Source: Gloeothece verrucosa PCC 7822 (lineage in GTDB: Bacteria; Cyanobacteriota; Cyanobacteriia; Cyanobacteriales; Microcystaceae). Taken from it: a stretch of DNA of 64,000 nt. Both the position numbers and the translations under genes were made by a program. Positions 52,815 through 59,934 of this stretch are shown here, in pieces. Positions within the stretch are counted from its first letter, which is position 1. Every line of letters starts with the position of its first letter. The notes beneath the pieces are model-generated. The model was not told the origin of the DNA. It made no database searches and saw only the letters and a program-made list of their open reading frames with translations. The stretch spans positions 1,488,001 through 1,552,000 of the forward strand of contig NC_014501.1 of assembly GCF_000147335.1 (NCBI RefSeq), in the 5' to 3' direction.

Positions 52815-53063
52815 ATGAGCTTAACTGCTATTACCCTAGAACTTGACGAGCTAAAGCAAGCCGCAGAAAACCTAAAGATAGCCTGGGACTTACCCGAAAA
52901 TCTAGATTCTGAGCAACTGGCCCGTTTAATGTCGAGACATATTGAATTATGGTTAGAAGATTTATGTGAGCATCCAGACTTCTTTTTTAAAGACAACAGC
53001 AAACTCAAAAAAGAGATAACTGGCCTAGTACAAGAAGGCAGCGAGATAGTATTAGCCGCCTAA
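52815..53063 (+). CDS. Small conserved-looking protein of unknown function
   Basis: An 82-aa acidic, helical, soluble protein that I do not recognise. The N-terminus MSLTAITLELDELKQAAENLKI looks like an amphipathic helix, and a middle section is rich in Glu and Leu. GAGG lies 6 nt before the ATG, with a good promoter and a TetR-type palindrome upstream. It is convergent with the membrane protein gene 9 bp away. It could be an antitoxin-like or accessory protein, but nothing proves this. Confidence 0.65.
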   Translation: MSLTAITLELDELKQAAENLKIAWDLPENLDSEQLARLMSRHIELWLEDLCEHPDFFFKDNSKLKKEITGLVQEGSEIVLAA

Positions 53064-53072
53064 AAATTGAGC

Positions 53073-53738
53073 TTAATTGCTAATAGCAACCGAATCAAGA
53101 GAAGATGCCGCTAAAGGAGGACGTAAACATAAATATAGCAAAGGTCCGAGCAGAGGAACTAAAGCCACTGCCCAAAAAACCGAGGGATTTTTGATTTCTC
53201 GCCTAGCCAAATCATCCCCTAGCAAACTGGGAAATAATAGAGATACTAAACAAAAATCCAGACTCATAACATTAATAAATCGGTTCGTTTGCCATTGTCC
53301 AATAAAATCTGACCAATCTCCTTTAAGTAAACCAAATAACAATAAAGCGATGGTGGGCAAAGTTAAAAGAACTCCTAGCCAACGGGAGTCTAGTATTTTA
53401 ATGACCAAATCTTTTTGACCTGTAAACTGAGGAGAGGGTTGACGAAAAGTCAAATAAGGTAACAGAGCAAACGCTCCCACGCCAAACGAACCCACCACAA
53501 ACGGCCAAGCCTTTAGCTTTTGTCCTCGTCCGTCAATCAAAACCACACAGGCATAAATCAGAGGCAAAATGCCCAGTAAATTAAATATAGCAATAATCAG
53601 AGGATTAATATTGCTCCACTCTCCTAGAGAGAGTTGCTTAATTAGTTCTAAAGTATCGGGTTGATTAGGAGGAGCCAAGAAAAAAGCATAAATCACAAAC
53701 CCTAACCACAATAAGCCAAAGCCAACTTTTTTTAACAT
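53073..53738 (-). CDS. Conserved cyanobacterial/plastid-type membrane protein
   Basis: A 221-aa integral membrane protein with about six helices (roughly 5-22, 44-66, 76-97, 120-140, 150-172, 185-207) and a short polar C-terminus. I recognise the general look (Pro-rich first loop APPNQPDT, central DGRGQK) as that of a conserved protein of phototrophs without assigned function. No catalytic residues stand out. Convergent with the 82-aa gene. Confidence 0.72.
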   Translation of the reverse strand: MLKKVGFGLLWLGFVIYAFFLAPPNQPDTLELIKQLSLGEWSNINPLIIAIFNLLGILPLIYACVVLIDGRGQKLKAWPFVVGSFGVGAFALLPYLTFRQPSPQFTGQKDLVIKILDSRWLGVLLTLPTIALLLFGLLKGDWSDFIGQWQTNRFINVMSLDFCLVSLLFPSLLGDDLARREIKNPSVFWAVALVPLLGPLLYLCLRPPLAASSLDSVAISN

Positions 53739-53914
53739 CTTCTTAAACTGTGCCTACAGGAAATTTAACAGGATTTAAACCCCACCCTCAGAGCAAAAGT
53801 CCGCAACAGGGGCACGGTCTTACCCTAAGAAATATAGCGCACATAAGCTTTATGCTTCGGCTTTTGGTTTATGATTGGAAAGTAAAATCACTTAAACATA
53901 AATAGGAGGAACCT

Positions 53915-54547
53915 CTGTCTTTAGAAGCCATCTCAATTTCCCCTTCTAGCGGCAGTGCGGAACTCGTTCCGCACCCCAATCCACCAACCCGTTTATTAGT
54001 AGTTCTACACGGGTGGGGAGCAGATGCTAATGATTTAGTCCCCATAGCATCAATGTTAAATCTTCCTGAGTACCAGTGCATTTTTCCTAATGCGCCTTTT
54101 TCCCATCCACAAGTGCCAGGGGGGAGGGCATGGTATGCTCTAGAAACATCTAACTATCAAGGATTATCAGAAAGTCGTCAAATCTTATCGGATTGGCTGT
54201 TATCTCTGGAAGAGGCTACCAAAATACCACTAGAAAAAACCATTTTATGCGGCTTTTCCCAAGGCGGAGCGATGGTGCTGGATGTGGGACTCAGTCTACC
54301 GGTGGCGGCTTTGTGTAGCTTAAGCGGCTATCTGCATAGTCGGCCAGAAATCACTTCTTCTTCGCCACCAGTCTTAATGGTACATGGGCGACAGGATATG
54401 GTCATCCCTATACAAATTGCCCAACAAGCCAAAGAAGAATTAAAAGCTTTAGGCATTAAAGTAGATTATCAAGAATTTAATATGGGGCACGAAATACCTG
54501 ATGTTGTTCTGGATGTATTAGAAAAATTCATCCAAGACCATTCTTGA
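53915..54547 (+). CDS. Phospholipase/carboxylesterase-type alpha/beta hydrolase with CTG start
   Basis: A 210-aa serine hydrolase. The conserved N-terminus LLVVLHGWGADANDLVP lies upstream of the first ATG (54053), so the gene must start earlier. The only candidate after the in-frame TAG (53903) is CTG at 53915, exactly 5 nt after a perfect AGGAGG (53904-53909). Catalytic Ser is about residue 115 in GFSQGG, Asp in HGRQDMV, His in NMGHEIP; PFSHPQVPGGRAWY is a family signature. Near the N-terminus SAELVPHP is encoded by the palindromic repeat at 53955, absent from usual family members. The rare start could reduce expression or be a mutated ATG. Confidence 0.85.
   Translation: MSLEAISISPSSGSAELVPHPNPPTRLLVVLHGWGADANDLVPIASMLNLPEYQCIFPNAPFSHPQVPGGRAWYALETSNYQGLSESRQILSDWLLSLEEATKIPLEKTILCGFSQGGAMVLDVGLSLPVAALCSLSGYLHSRPEITSSSPPVLMVHGRQDMVIPIQIAQQAKEELKALGIKVDYQEFNMGHEIPDVVLDVLEKFIQDHS
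53955..53974. repeat. 20-bp palindromic repeat inside the hydrolase gene
   Basis: Identical to the 20 bp at 48299-48318 in the kinase gene. Relative to coding direction both copies read AGTGCGGAAC(TC/GA)GTTCCGCACC and encode SAE(L/R)VPHP. Confidence 0.85.
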
Positions 54548-54662
54548 TTCTGATAGCAATTCAAGATTAAAGATAAAGCAATCATTGGATCTCTCTAATC
54601 AGGTTAAAATAAGATAAGAGAGGAACTGTAGGAATCTCATACAGTCCGAGGGAGATGTAGGG

Positions 54663-54875
54663 ATGACAACGCTAAGCATGACTCAACAAGACATTGGCAC
54701 TCTTACGCCAGACGATGTGGCTAACTTGGCAGTTCGTTTAGAACAAGATGATTATACTAATCCCTTTGAAGCTTTGAAGGATTGGCATCTGCTTAGGGCG
54801 ATCGCGTTTCAGCGTCAAGAGTTAGTTGAACCCTATCTGTACTTACTTGATCTTGAAACCTACGACGAAGCTTAA
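54663..54875 (+). CDS. DUF2555-family small protein
   Basis: A 70-aa protein that I recognise as cyanobacterial DUF2555: LTPDDVANLAVRLEQDDY, NPFEALKDWHLLRAIAFQR and the C-terminus VEPYLYLLDLETYDEA. Acidic and soluble, function unknown. GGGAG lies about 9 nt before the ATG. A hairpin follows at 54906. Confidence 0.88.
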   Translation: MTTLSMTQQDIGTLTPDDVANLAVRLEQDDYTNPFEALKDWHLLRAIAFQRQELVEPYLYLLDLETYDEA

Positions 54876-54905
54876 TCAATCTTGATTCAAGAAAATTAAG
54901 AAAAG

Positions 54906-54932
54906 GAGGCGACCAGAGTGCCGCCTCTATTG
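54906..54932 (+). terminator. Hairpin after the DUF2555 gene
   Basis: GAGGCG-ACCAGAGTGC-CGCCTC followed by TATTG. A 6-bp stem without a long T-tract, so probably partial. Confidence 0.5.
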
Positions 54933-54986
54933 CTGTGTCTTCCAATAAATCTTTAGGTATTATTATGGGGCCAAAAGCCTAAAAAT

Positions 54987-55009
54987 GTAGTCCACACGAC
55001 TACTTTTTT
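54987..55009 (+). terminator. Intrinsic terminator
   Basis: GTAGTC-CACAC-GACTAC followed by six T. A perfect stem with ideal layout, about 110 bp after DUF2555. Confidence 0.8.
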
Positions 55010-55148
55010 CAAAATTGTTGTGCTATGCTGCTTTCAGAAAAGGCTACTATTCCGACAGGATTATTGTACTTTGAATACCCGCCAATTTCACCAGGACTAA
55101 TGATTAGGCTAAGTAGCGATGCTAGAAAGTCCACTTAGCCTAATTTTT
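55010..55148 (+). ncRNA. Candidate small RNA ending in a strong terminator
   Basis: No ORF fits here, yet a second perfect terminator closes the stretch: TTAGGCTAAGT (55104-55114), an 18-nt loop, ACTTAGCCTAA (55133-55143), TTTTT. Two plus-strand terminators 100 bp apart suggest that a separate short transcript lies between them. I found no clear promoter, so this is tentative. Confidence 0.3.
55104..55148 (+). terminator. Intrinsic terminator with 11-bp stem
   Basis: Perfect inverted repeat TTAGGCTAAGT/ACTTAGCCTAA with five T behind it. It insulates the DUF1326 operon from upstream transcription. Confidence 0.82.
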
Positions 55149-55194
55149 CAAACAGGACTAAATAACTAAAAGGGCAAGGGTAAAAACAAATATT

Positions 55195-55250
55195 AATGAC
55201 TAATGGGCGCTTTTCAAGAGCTATCTACTGACTAATGGCTAATGACTAAT
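55195..55250. repeat. STRR repeat copy C, abutting the DUF1326 start
   Basis: On the minus strand this reads heptamers, then the core TAGATAGCTCTTG...CCATTAGTCAT. On the plus strand the heptamers end in TAATGACTAATGAC, whose last ATGAC is the start of the DUF1326 gene. Confidence 0.8.
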
Positions 55251-55866
55251 GACGACAACAACCTTTACTTACCAAATTGACGGACAAATTTTAGAAGCCT
55301 GTTCTTGTAATACTCCTTGTCCCTGTTGGATAGGAGAAGATCCAGACGGGGGTTATTGTGATAGTTTTGTGGCTTATCATGTGGAGCAAGGAACCATTCT
55401 CGGAATTGATGTTTCTGGTTTAACCTTGGTCAAAATTGTCTATATTCCCGGTAATGTATTAGCTGGCAACTGGCGAGCGGTTATTTATGTAGATGCCAAG
55501 GGAACTGCCCAGCAGCAAGACGCTTTGATTAAAGTTTTTACCGGTGAATTAGGCGGAGCATTAGCCGATTTAGCCTATTTAGTCAGTGAAACGTTAGATG
55601 TTCGTGTCGCGCCTATTGAATATCATATTAAAGAAGCTCAAGGCACCATTCGCATTGGAGAAATCTTAAAAGCCGAAATGGCTCCTTATCGTAGCGCCCA
55701 AGGCAAACCGACAAAATTAGTCGACAGTATTTTTAGCACAATTCCAGGTTCTCCCGCTTATGTTGCCAAAGCTTCCTATCATCAAGTTAACTTGCCGGAG
55801 TTTAATCTGGTTTGGAATTATAACGGACGCAACGCGATACAAGGGCAGTTTCATTTTGAGGCCTAA
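55249..55866 (+). CDS. DUF1326-family protein
   Basis: A 205-aa protein with the DUF1326 hallmark LEACSCNTPCPCWIG near the N-terminus (three closely spaced Cys, metal-binding look), then a globular domain to about 200. Function unknown. The start codon lies within the heptanucleotide repeat, without a Shine-Dalgarno. It is followed 3 bp later by a DUF2182 membrane protein, a pairing often seen for these families, which suggests a joint function, perhaps in metal handling. Confidence 0.9.
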   Translation: MTTTTFTYQIDGQILEACSCNTPCPCWIGEDPDGGYCDSFVAYHVEQGTILGIDVSGLTLVKIVYIPGNVLAGNWRAVIYVDAKGTAQQQDALIKVFTGELGGALADLAYLVSETLDVRVAPIEYHIKEAQGTIRIGEILKAEMAPYRSAQGKPTKLVDSIFSTIPGSPAYVAKASYHQVNLPEFNLVWNYNGRNAIQGQFHFEA

Positions 55867-55869
55867 GCG

Positions 55870-56640
55870 ATGAGAACACCGTCTTTATCCCTAAAATTTA
55901 ACCTAGCAGTTTCCTTAATTTGGGGAGTGGTATTCATTGCCTGGGCTATCGCTTTGCTCACCAATATTTTTGCTCATATCCACTGGCTAGACTACAACAG
56001 TTTAATTGAGTCTAATCATTATTCGCTCGGGTTAAAACTATTTCTTTTTTTATTATCTTGGCAAGTAATGATAGTAGGGATGATGTTGCCTTCAAGCTTG
56101 CCTCTAGTGCAACTGTTCGCTTTAATGAGCCAAAAACAAAGCGAAAAGACTTTTTCTGTGGCACTCCTAGTTTTGTTATTAGGTTATTTGACCGTTTGGA
56201 CAGGTTTTGCCCTAGCCGCTTTTTGGTCTGCCTTGGGATTAAATTTTTTATTCCTTGATTTTCCATTGCTGGAGGAATATCCTGAGATAATTTCTTCAGC
56301 AAGTTTATTTTTAGCGGGAATTTTTCAATTTAGCAAGCTTAAAGAGCGTTGTCTAAAAGTTTGTCGTCATCCGGTCAGCTTTTTACACCATCATTACCAG
56401 CAAGGACTGAAAGCCGCATGGCATTTAGGACTTAATCACGGTTTGTATTGTTTGGGGTGTTGTTGGGCACTGATGTTAGTGATGTTTGCCACAGGAGTCG
56501 GACATCTAGCTGTGATGCTCCTGCTAGGAGCAGTGATGGTGATTGAGAAAACATCACATTGGGGTCAAAAATTTGTCCCTATCGTTGGTGTTGGGTTCAT
56601 TCTTTGGGCCATAGGAATAATTATTTATTATTCTGTTTAA
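55870..56640 (+). CDS. DUF2182-family membrane protein
   Basis: A 256-aa membrane protein with about seven helices. Family marks are MIVGMMLPSSLPLVQLF in helix 2, the KLKERCLKVCRHPVSFL loop and the GLNHGLYCLGCCWALMLVMFATGVGHL segment, with conserved His and Cys that could bind a metal. The ATG follows the DUF1326 stop by 3 bp. The role is unknown; pairing with DUF1326 suggests a complex. Confidence 0.88.
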   Translation: MRTPSLSLKFNLAVSLIWGVVFIAWAIALLTNIFAHIHWLDYNSLIESNHYSLGLKLFLFLLSWQVMIVGMMLPSSLPLVQLFALMSQKQSEKTFSVALLVLLLGYLTVWTGFALAAFWSALGLNFLFLDFPLLEEYPEIISSASLFLAGIFQFSKLKERCLKVCRHPVSFLHHHYQQGLKAAWHLGLNHGLYCLGCCWALMLVMFATGVGHLAVMLLLGAVMVIEKTSHWGQKFVPIVGVGFILWAIGIIIYYSV

Positions 56641-56666
56641 AATTTAGATTGATGAGGTTAAAAAAA

Positions 56667-56888
56667 ATGTTATTTGAACCAATAGAAAGAGAATTAATAG
56701 ATGATGATAGTGGACTCCTCCATCGATTTAAGCTCAGACCAGAAATTCGGGATTGTTGGGAAATTAATTCACAAAAACATATAATATTTGGGCAAAAAAA
56801 TTTAAACAATGATGTAAAATTTAAACACCGTCAATCGTTTTATTGTCGTTTTTTATTCAATAAAATTTTAGAAAAAATTAAAACATAA
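56667..56888 (+). CDS. Small unknown protein directly before cutA
   Basis: A 73-aa basic protein that I do not recognise. ATG 56667 has TGAGG 9 nt upstream; another in-frame ATG at 56652 has none. It is rich in Lys, Arg, Asn and Phe. The stop TAA touches the cutA start codon, so the two are probably translated together. It may be a real small gene or a relic. Confidence 0.5.
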   Translation: MLFEPIERELIDDDSGLLHRFKLRPEIRDCWEINSQKHIIFGQKNLNNDVKFKHRQSFYCRFLFNKILEKIKT

Positions 56889-57230
56889 ATGGCTATGAAG
56901 CTTTACTACGTGACTCTAAATACCACCGAAGAAGCCCGTCAAATCGGTCGTATACTAATAGAGAAAAAACTCGCTGTCTGTGTCAACTGGTTTCCTATTA
57001 GTTGCTCCTATCGTTGGCAAGGAGAAATTATCGAAGAGCCAGAAGTCGTGTTAATTATTAAAACCCGCTCAGGCTATCGTTCTCTCATTGAAAAAATTAT
57101 TCAAAAAAACATATCTTACACCAATTTTATCGCAGAAATTTCTCCGAGTTATGTTAATCAGAGCTTCTTAGATTGGTTAAATTTAGAAGTGCCTCTTTTT
57201 CCCCATCAAGAAGTCAAAATTGATGCGTAA
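56889..57230 (+). CDS. cutA: CutA divalent-cation tolerance family protein
   Basis: A 113-aa CutA1 protein, a trimeric PII-like fold found everywhere from bacteria to plants. Motifs: VTLNTTEEARQIGRILIEKKLAVCVN, ISCSYRWQGEIIEEPEVVLIIKT and INPSYVNQSFLDWL-like ISPSYVNQSFLDWL. ATG 56889 (MAMK) or 56895 may be used. It is 12 bp before the ABC-transporter genes, perhaps in one operon. True function is unclear. Confidence 0.93.
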   Translation: MAMKLYYVTLNTTEEARQIGRILIEKKLAVCVNWFPISCSYRWQGEIIEEPEVVLIIKTRSGYRSLIEKIIQKNISYTNFIAEISPSYVNQSFLDWLNLEVPLFPHQEVKIDA

Positions 57231-57242
57231 ATTTTAAGAAAT

Positions 57243-58283
57243 ATGAAAAAAAATAAACAGAGATACCAGAAATACAAGCGGTTAAAATTTCCCCATTTAC
57301 CCAACTGGTTGCTAGAAATAACGCTGATCTTTTGTTTATCGATTTTGGGCAGTTGTACTCATCCAGAAATAGGACAAACTTCTAATCATCCTAAGATTAT
57401 CCGTCTGGATTATGCCTACTATAATCCAGTGAGTTTAGTCTTAAAAAATAAAGGTTGGCTAGAAGAAGATTTACAAAAATCTCAGGTCAAAATCGAATGG
57501 GTATTAAGTCAAGGAAGTAACAAAGCCTTGGAATTTCTTAATAGTCGTAGTGTAGACTTTGGTTCGACTGCCGGAGCGGCGGCTTTAATTGGCAAAGCTA
57601 ACGGCAATCCCATTAAATCTATCTATGTCTATTCTAAACCCGAATGGACAGCCTTAGTCACCCAATCAAATTCTAAAATTCGCTCAGTTACCGACCTTAA
57701 AGGAAAACGAGTAGCCGCCACCAGAGGCACAGATCCTTATATTTTTTTACTAAGAGCTTTAAATGAATTTGGACTGAGTGAAAAAGACATCGAACTAATA
57801 CAATTGCAACACGCAGATGGACGAGCGGCTTTAGAAAAAGGAGATGTAGATGCCTGGGCCGGGTTAGACCCCCAAATGGCAAAAACCGAACTAGAAAACG
57901 GTTCCCATCTATTTTTCCGCAAACCAGAATATAACAGTTATGGAGTATTAAACGTGCGCGAAGAATTTGCTAAACAATATCCTGACTCGGTAGAACAGGT
58001 ATTAAAATCTTATGAAAAAGCACGACAATGGGCCAGAGAAAACCCACAAGAACTCAAACAAATATTAATTAAAGAATCCAACTTAAGCGATGCCGTAGCC
58101 GCCAAACAATTAGAAAGAACAGACCTTTCTAACCCTAATATTGGTCCGGCACAGAAAGAGGTCATTATCGCCGCAGGAGATGTATTAAAAAAAAGTGGTG
58201 TGATCGCTCCATCGGTTGATGTTGTTGCCACCGTTAATGAATTAATCGATCCTCAATTTGTTGAAAAAATCGCTAGTAAATAG
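57243..58283 (+). CDS. Sulfonate-type ABC transporter substrate-binding lipoprotein
   Basis: A 346-aa SsuA/TauA-like solute-binding protein with a basic N-terminus, a hydrophobic segment and lipobox LGSC (Cys38). Family marks: IRLDYAYYNPVSLVLKNKGWLEE, VEWVLSQGSNKALEFL-like IEWVLSQGSNKALEFL, DFGSTAGAAALIGKANG, LKGKRVAATRGTDPYIFLLRAL and VDAWAGLDPQMA. It probably binds an aliphatic sulfonate or a related organosulfur compound. First gene of an ssuACB-like set. Confidence 0.9.
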   Translation: MKKNKQRYQKYKRLKFPHLPNWLLEITLIFCLSILGSCTHPEIGQTSNHPKIIRLDYAYYNPVSLVLKNKGWLEEDLQKSQVKIEWVLSQGSNKALEFLNSRSVDFGSTAGAAALIGKANGNPIKSIYVYSKPEWTALVTQSNSKIRSVTDLKGKRVAATRGTDPYIFLLRALNEFGLSEKDIELIQLQHADGRAALEKGDVDAWAGLDPQMAKTELENGSHLFFRKPEYNSYGVLNVREEFAKQYPDSVEQVLKSYEKARQWARENPQELKQILIKESNLSDAVAAKQLERTDLSNPNIGPAQKEVIIAAGDVLKKSGVIAPSVDVVATVNELIDPQFVEKIASK

Positions 58284-58303
58284 GAGCAAGAGAGTGATTT
58301 TTT

Positions 58304-59101
58304 ATGAGTAGCTTTCCCTCACTGCACAAGCCCAAATATCCTCTCTTATCAGTCCGTTGTTTAAAAGGTTTTTGGTTACCTTTGTTTCTCCTGTTTGGGT
58401 GGGAAATATTATCTCTAATTGGGTATTTTCCACCTAATTTACTTCCTGCACCTTCAAAAGTCATAGAGACAATTTGGACTTTAGCTTCTAGTGGAGAACT
58501 TTTTCATCACATTGGTATTACTTTGTATCGGGTTATTCTGGGTTTTATCATTGGTAGTGTAATGGGTACAATATTAGGGGCACTAACGGGTTATTCTGAA
58601 CAAATTCATGATTTTCTTGATCCGTTATTACAATCTTTAAGAAATATTCCTTCTTTAGCTTGGGTTCCTTTATTTATTTTATGGATGGGAATTTATGAAA
58701 CTTCAAAAGTCGCTTTAATTGCTGTGGGAGTTTTTTTTCCAGTTTATCTTAATCTGATGAGCGGCGTAAAAAGTGTAGAACGTAAGCTAGTAGAAGTGGG
58801 TAAAGTATATCGACTCAGTAACTTTCAACTGATTCGTCGGATTTTTTTCCCGGCTACTTTACCCGCCTATTTTGTCGGTTTACGCAGTGGTTTAGGATTA
58901 GGTTGGATGTTTGTTGTAGCGGCAGAAATTATGGGATCGAGTCAAGGTTTAGGATTTTTATTAGTGGATGGTCAAACTACAGGCCGTCCAACAATTATTT
59001 TAGCGAGTATCTTGCTGTTTGCGCTTTTAGGAAAGTTGACCGATGCTGCCCTAGCAACCCTTGGAAAACACTTACTCTATTGGCAAGACTCTTATCAATA
59101 A
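58304..59101 (+). CDS. Sulfonate-type ABC transporter permease
   Basis: A 265-aa SsuC-like permease with about six membrane helices and the binding-protein-dependent transport motif SVERKLVEVGKVYRLSNFQLIRRIFFPATLPAYFVGLRSGLGLGWMFVVAAE, including the EAA-type loop that contacts the ATPase. It starts 20 bp after the binding protein and ends 11 bp before the ATPase gene. Confidence 0.92.
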   Translation: MSSFPSLHKPKYPLLSVRCLKGFWLPLFLLFGWEILSLIGYFPPNLLPAPSKVIETIWTLASSGELFHHIGITLYRVILGFIIGSVMGTILGALTGYSEQIHDFLDPLLQSLRNIPSLAWVPLFILWMGIYETSKVALIAVGVFFPVYLNLMSGVKSVERKLVEVGKVYRLSNFQLIRRIFFPATLPAYFVGLRSGLGLGWMFVVAAEIMGSSQGLGFLLVDGQTTGRPTIILASILLFALLGKLTDAALATLGKHLLYWQDSYQ

Positions 59102-59112
59102 AAGGAGAATTC

Positions 59113-59874
59113 ATGCTCAGACTCGAGAAGGTTAGCAAAAGATTTTCAAATGGATTTTTAGCGCTGGATAACATTAACTTAGAAGTTAACAAAGGAGAAA
59201 TAATCAGCTTAGTAGGAACAAGCGGCTGTGGAAAAAGCACCTTACTGAGAATTATTGCCGGTTTAGAATATCCTACCCTAGGTCATGTTTTTATTGACGA
59301 TGAACCCATTAAAAAACCTCATCCGAAAATCGGTATTATTTTTCAAGAACCGCGCTTAATGCCTTGGCTAACGGTGGAAAAAAATGTACAATTTGGACTA
59401 GAAACTTTACCCAAATCTCAACAAAAAAGTCTCACGGCTCTTATTCTGGCTAGAGTAGGTTTAAGGGAATTTTCCAAGGCTTTACCTCGTCAATTATCGG
59501 GCGGTATGGCCCAACGAGTTGCCATTGCTCGCGCCCTCATCACACAACCTTCTATATTACTTTTAGATGAACCTTTTAGCGCCTTAGATGCCTTTATTCG
59601 AAAATCCCTTCAAGACCATCTGTTAGAAATTTGGCAATACGATAAACCCACGATGATTCTAGTTACCCATGATATCGAAGAAGCCTTATTATTAAGTGAT
59701 CGCATCATGATTTTTCGCGGCAACCCTGGACATATCCATCAAGAAATTAGCATCAATATACCCCGTCCTCGCCATAGCACCGAATTAGCCATAACCCAAA
59801 GCAAAGAACAAATATTAAAAGCCCTTGACTTATCTAATCAAAAAAAACTAGAATATACTCAAATACTCAATTAA
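59113..59874 (+). CDS. Sulfonate-type ABC transporter ATPase
   Basis: A 253-aa SsuB-like ATPase. ATG 59113 with AAAGGAG 6-7 nt upstream is the start; the frame stays open upstream only by chance across the permease gene. Walker A GTSGCGKST, Q-loop FQEPRLMPWL, signature LSGGMAQRVAIARAL, Walker B LLLDEPFSALD and switch VTHD are intact. Confidence 0.95.
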   Translation: MLRLEKVSKRFSNGFLALDNINLEVNKGEIISLVGTSGCGKSTLLRIIAGLEYPTLGHVFIDDEPIKKPHPKIGIIFQEPRLMPWLTVEKNVQFGLETLPKSQQKSLTALILARVGLREFSKALPRQLSGGMAQRVAIARALITQPSILLLDEPFSALDAFIRKSLQDHLLEIWQYDKPTMILVTHDIEEALLLSDRIMIFRGNPGHIHQEISINIPRPRHSTELAITQSKEQILKALDLSNQKKLEYTQILN

Positions 59875-59934
59875 AACCCCTAAAAAAATATCCCTATTCA
59901 TCTGTGTTTATCGGCGGAAAAATATCCCAAAAAA

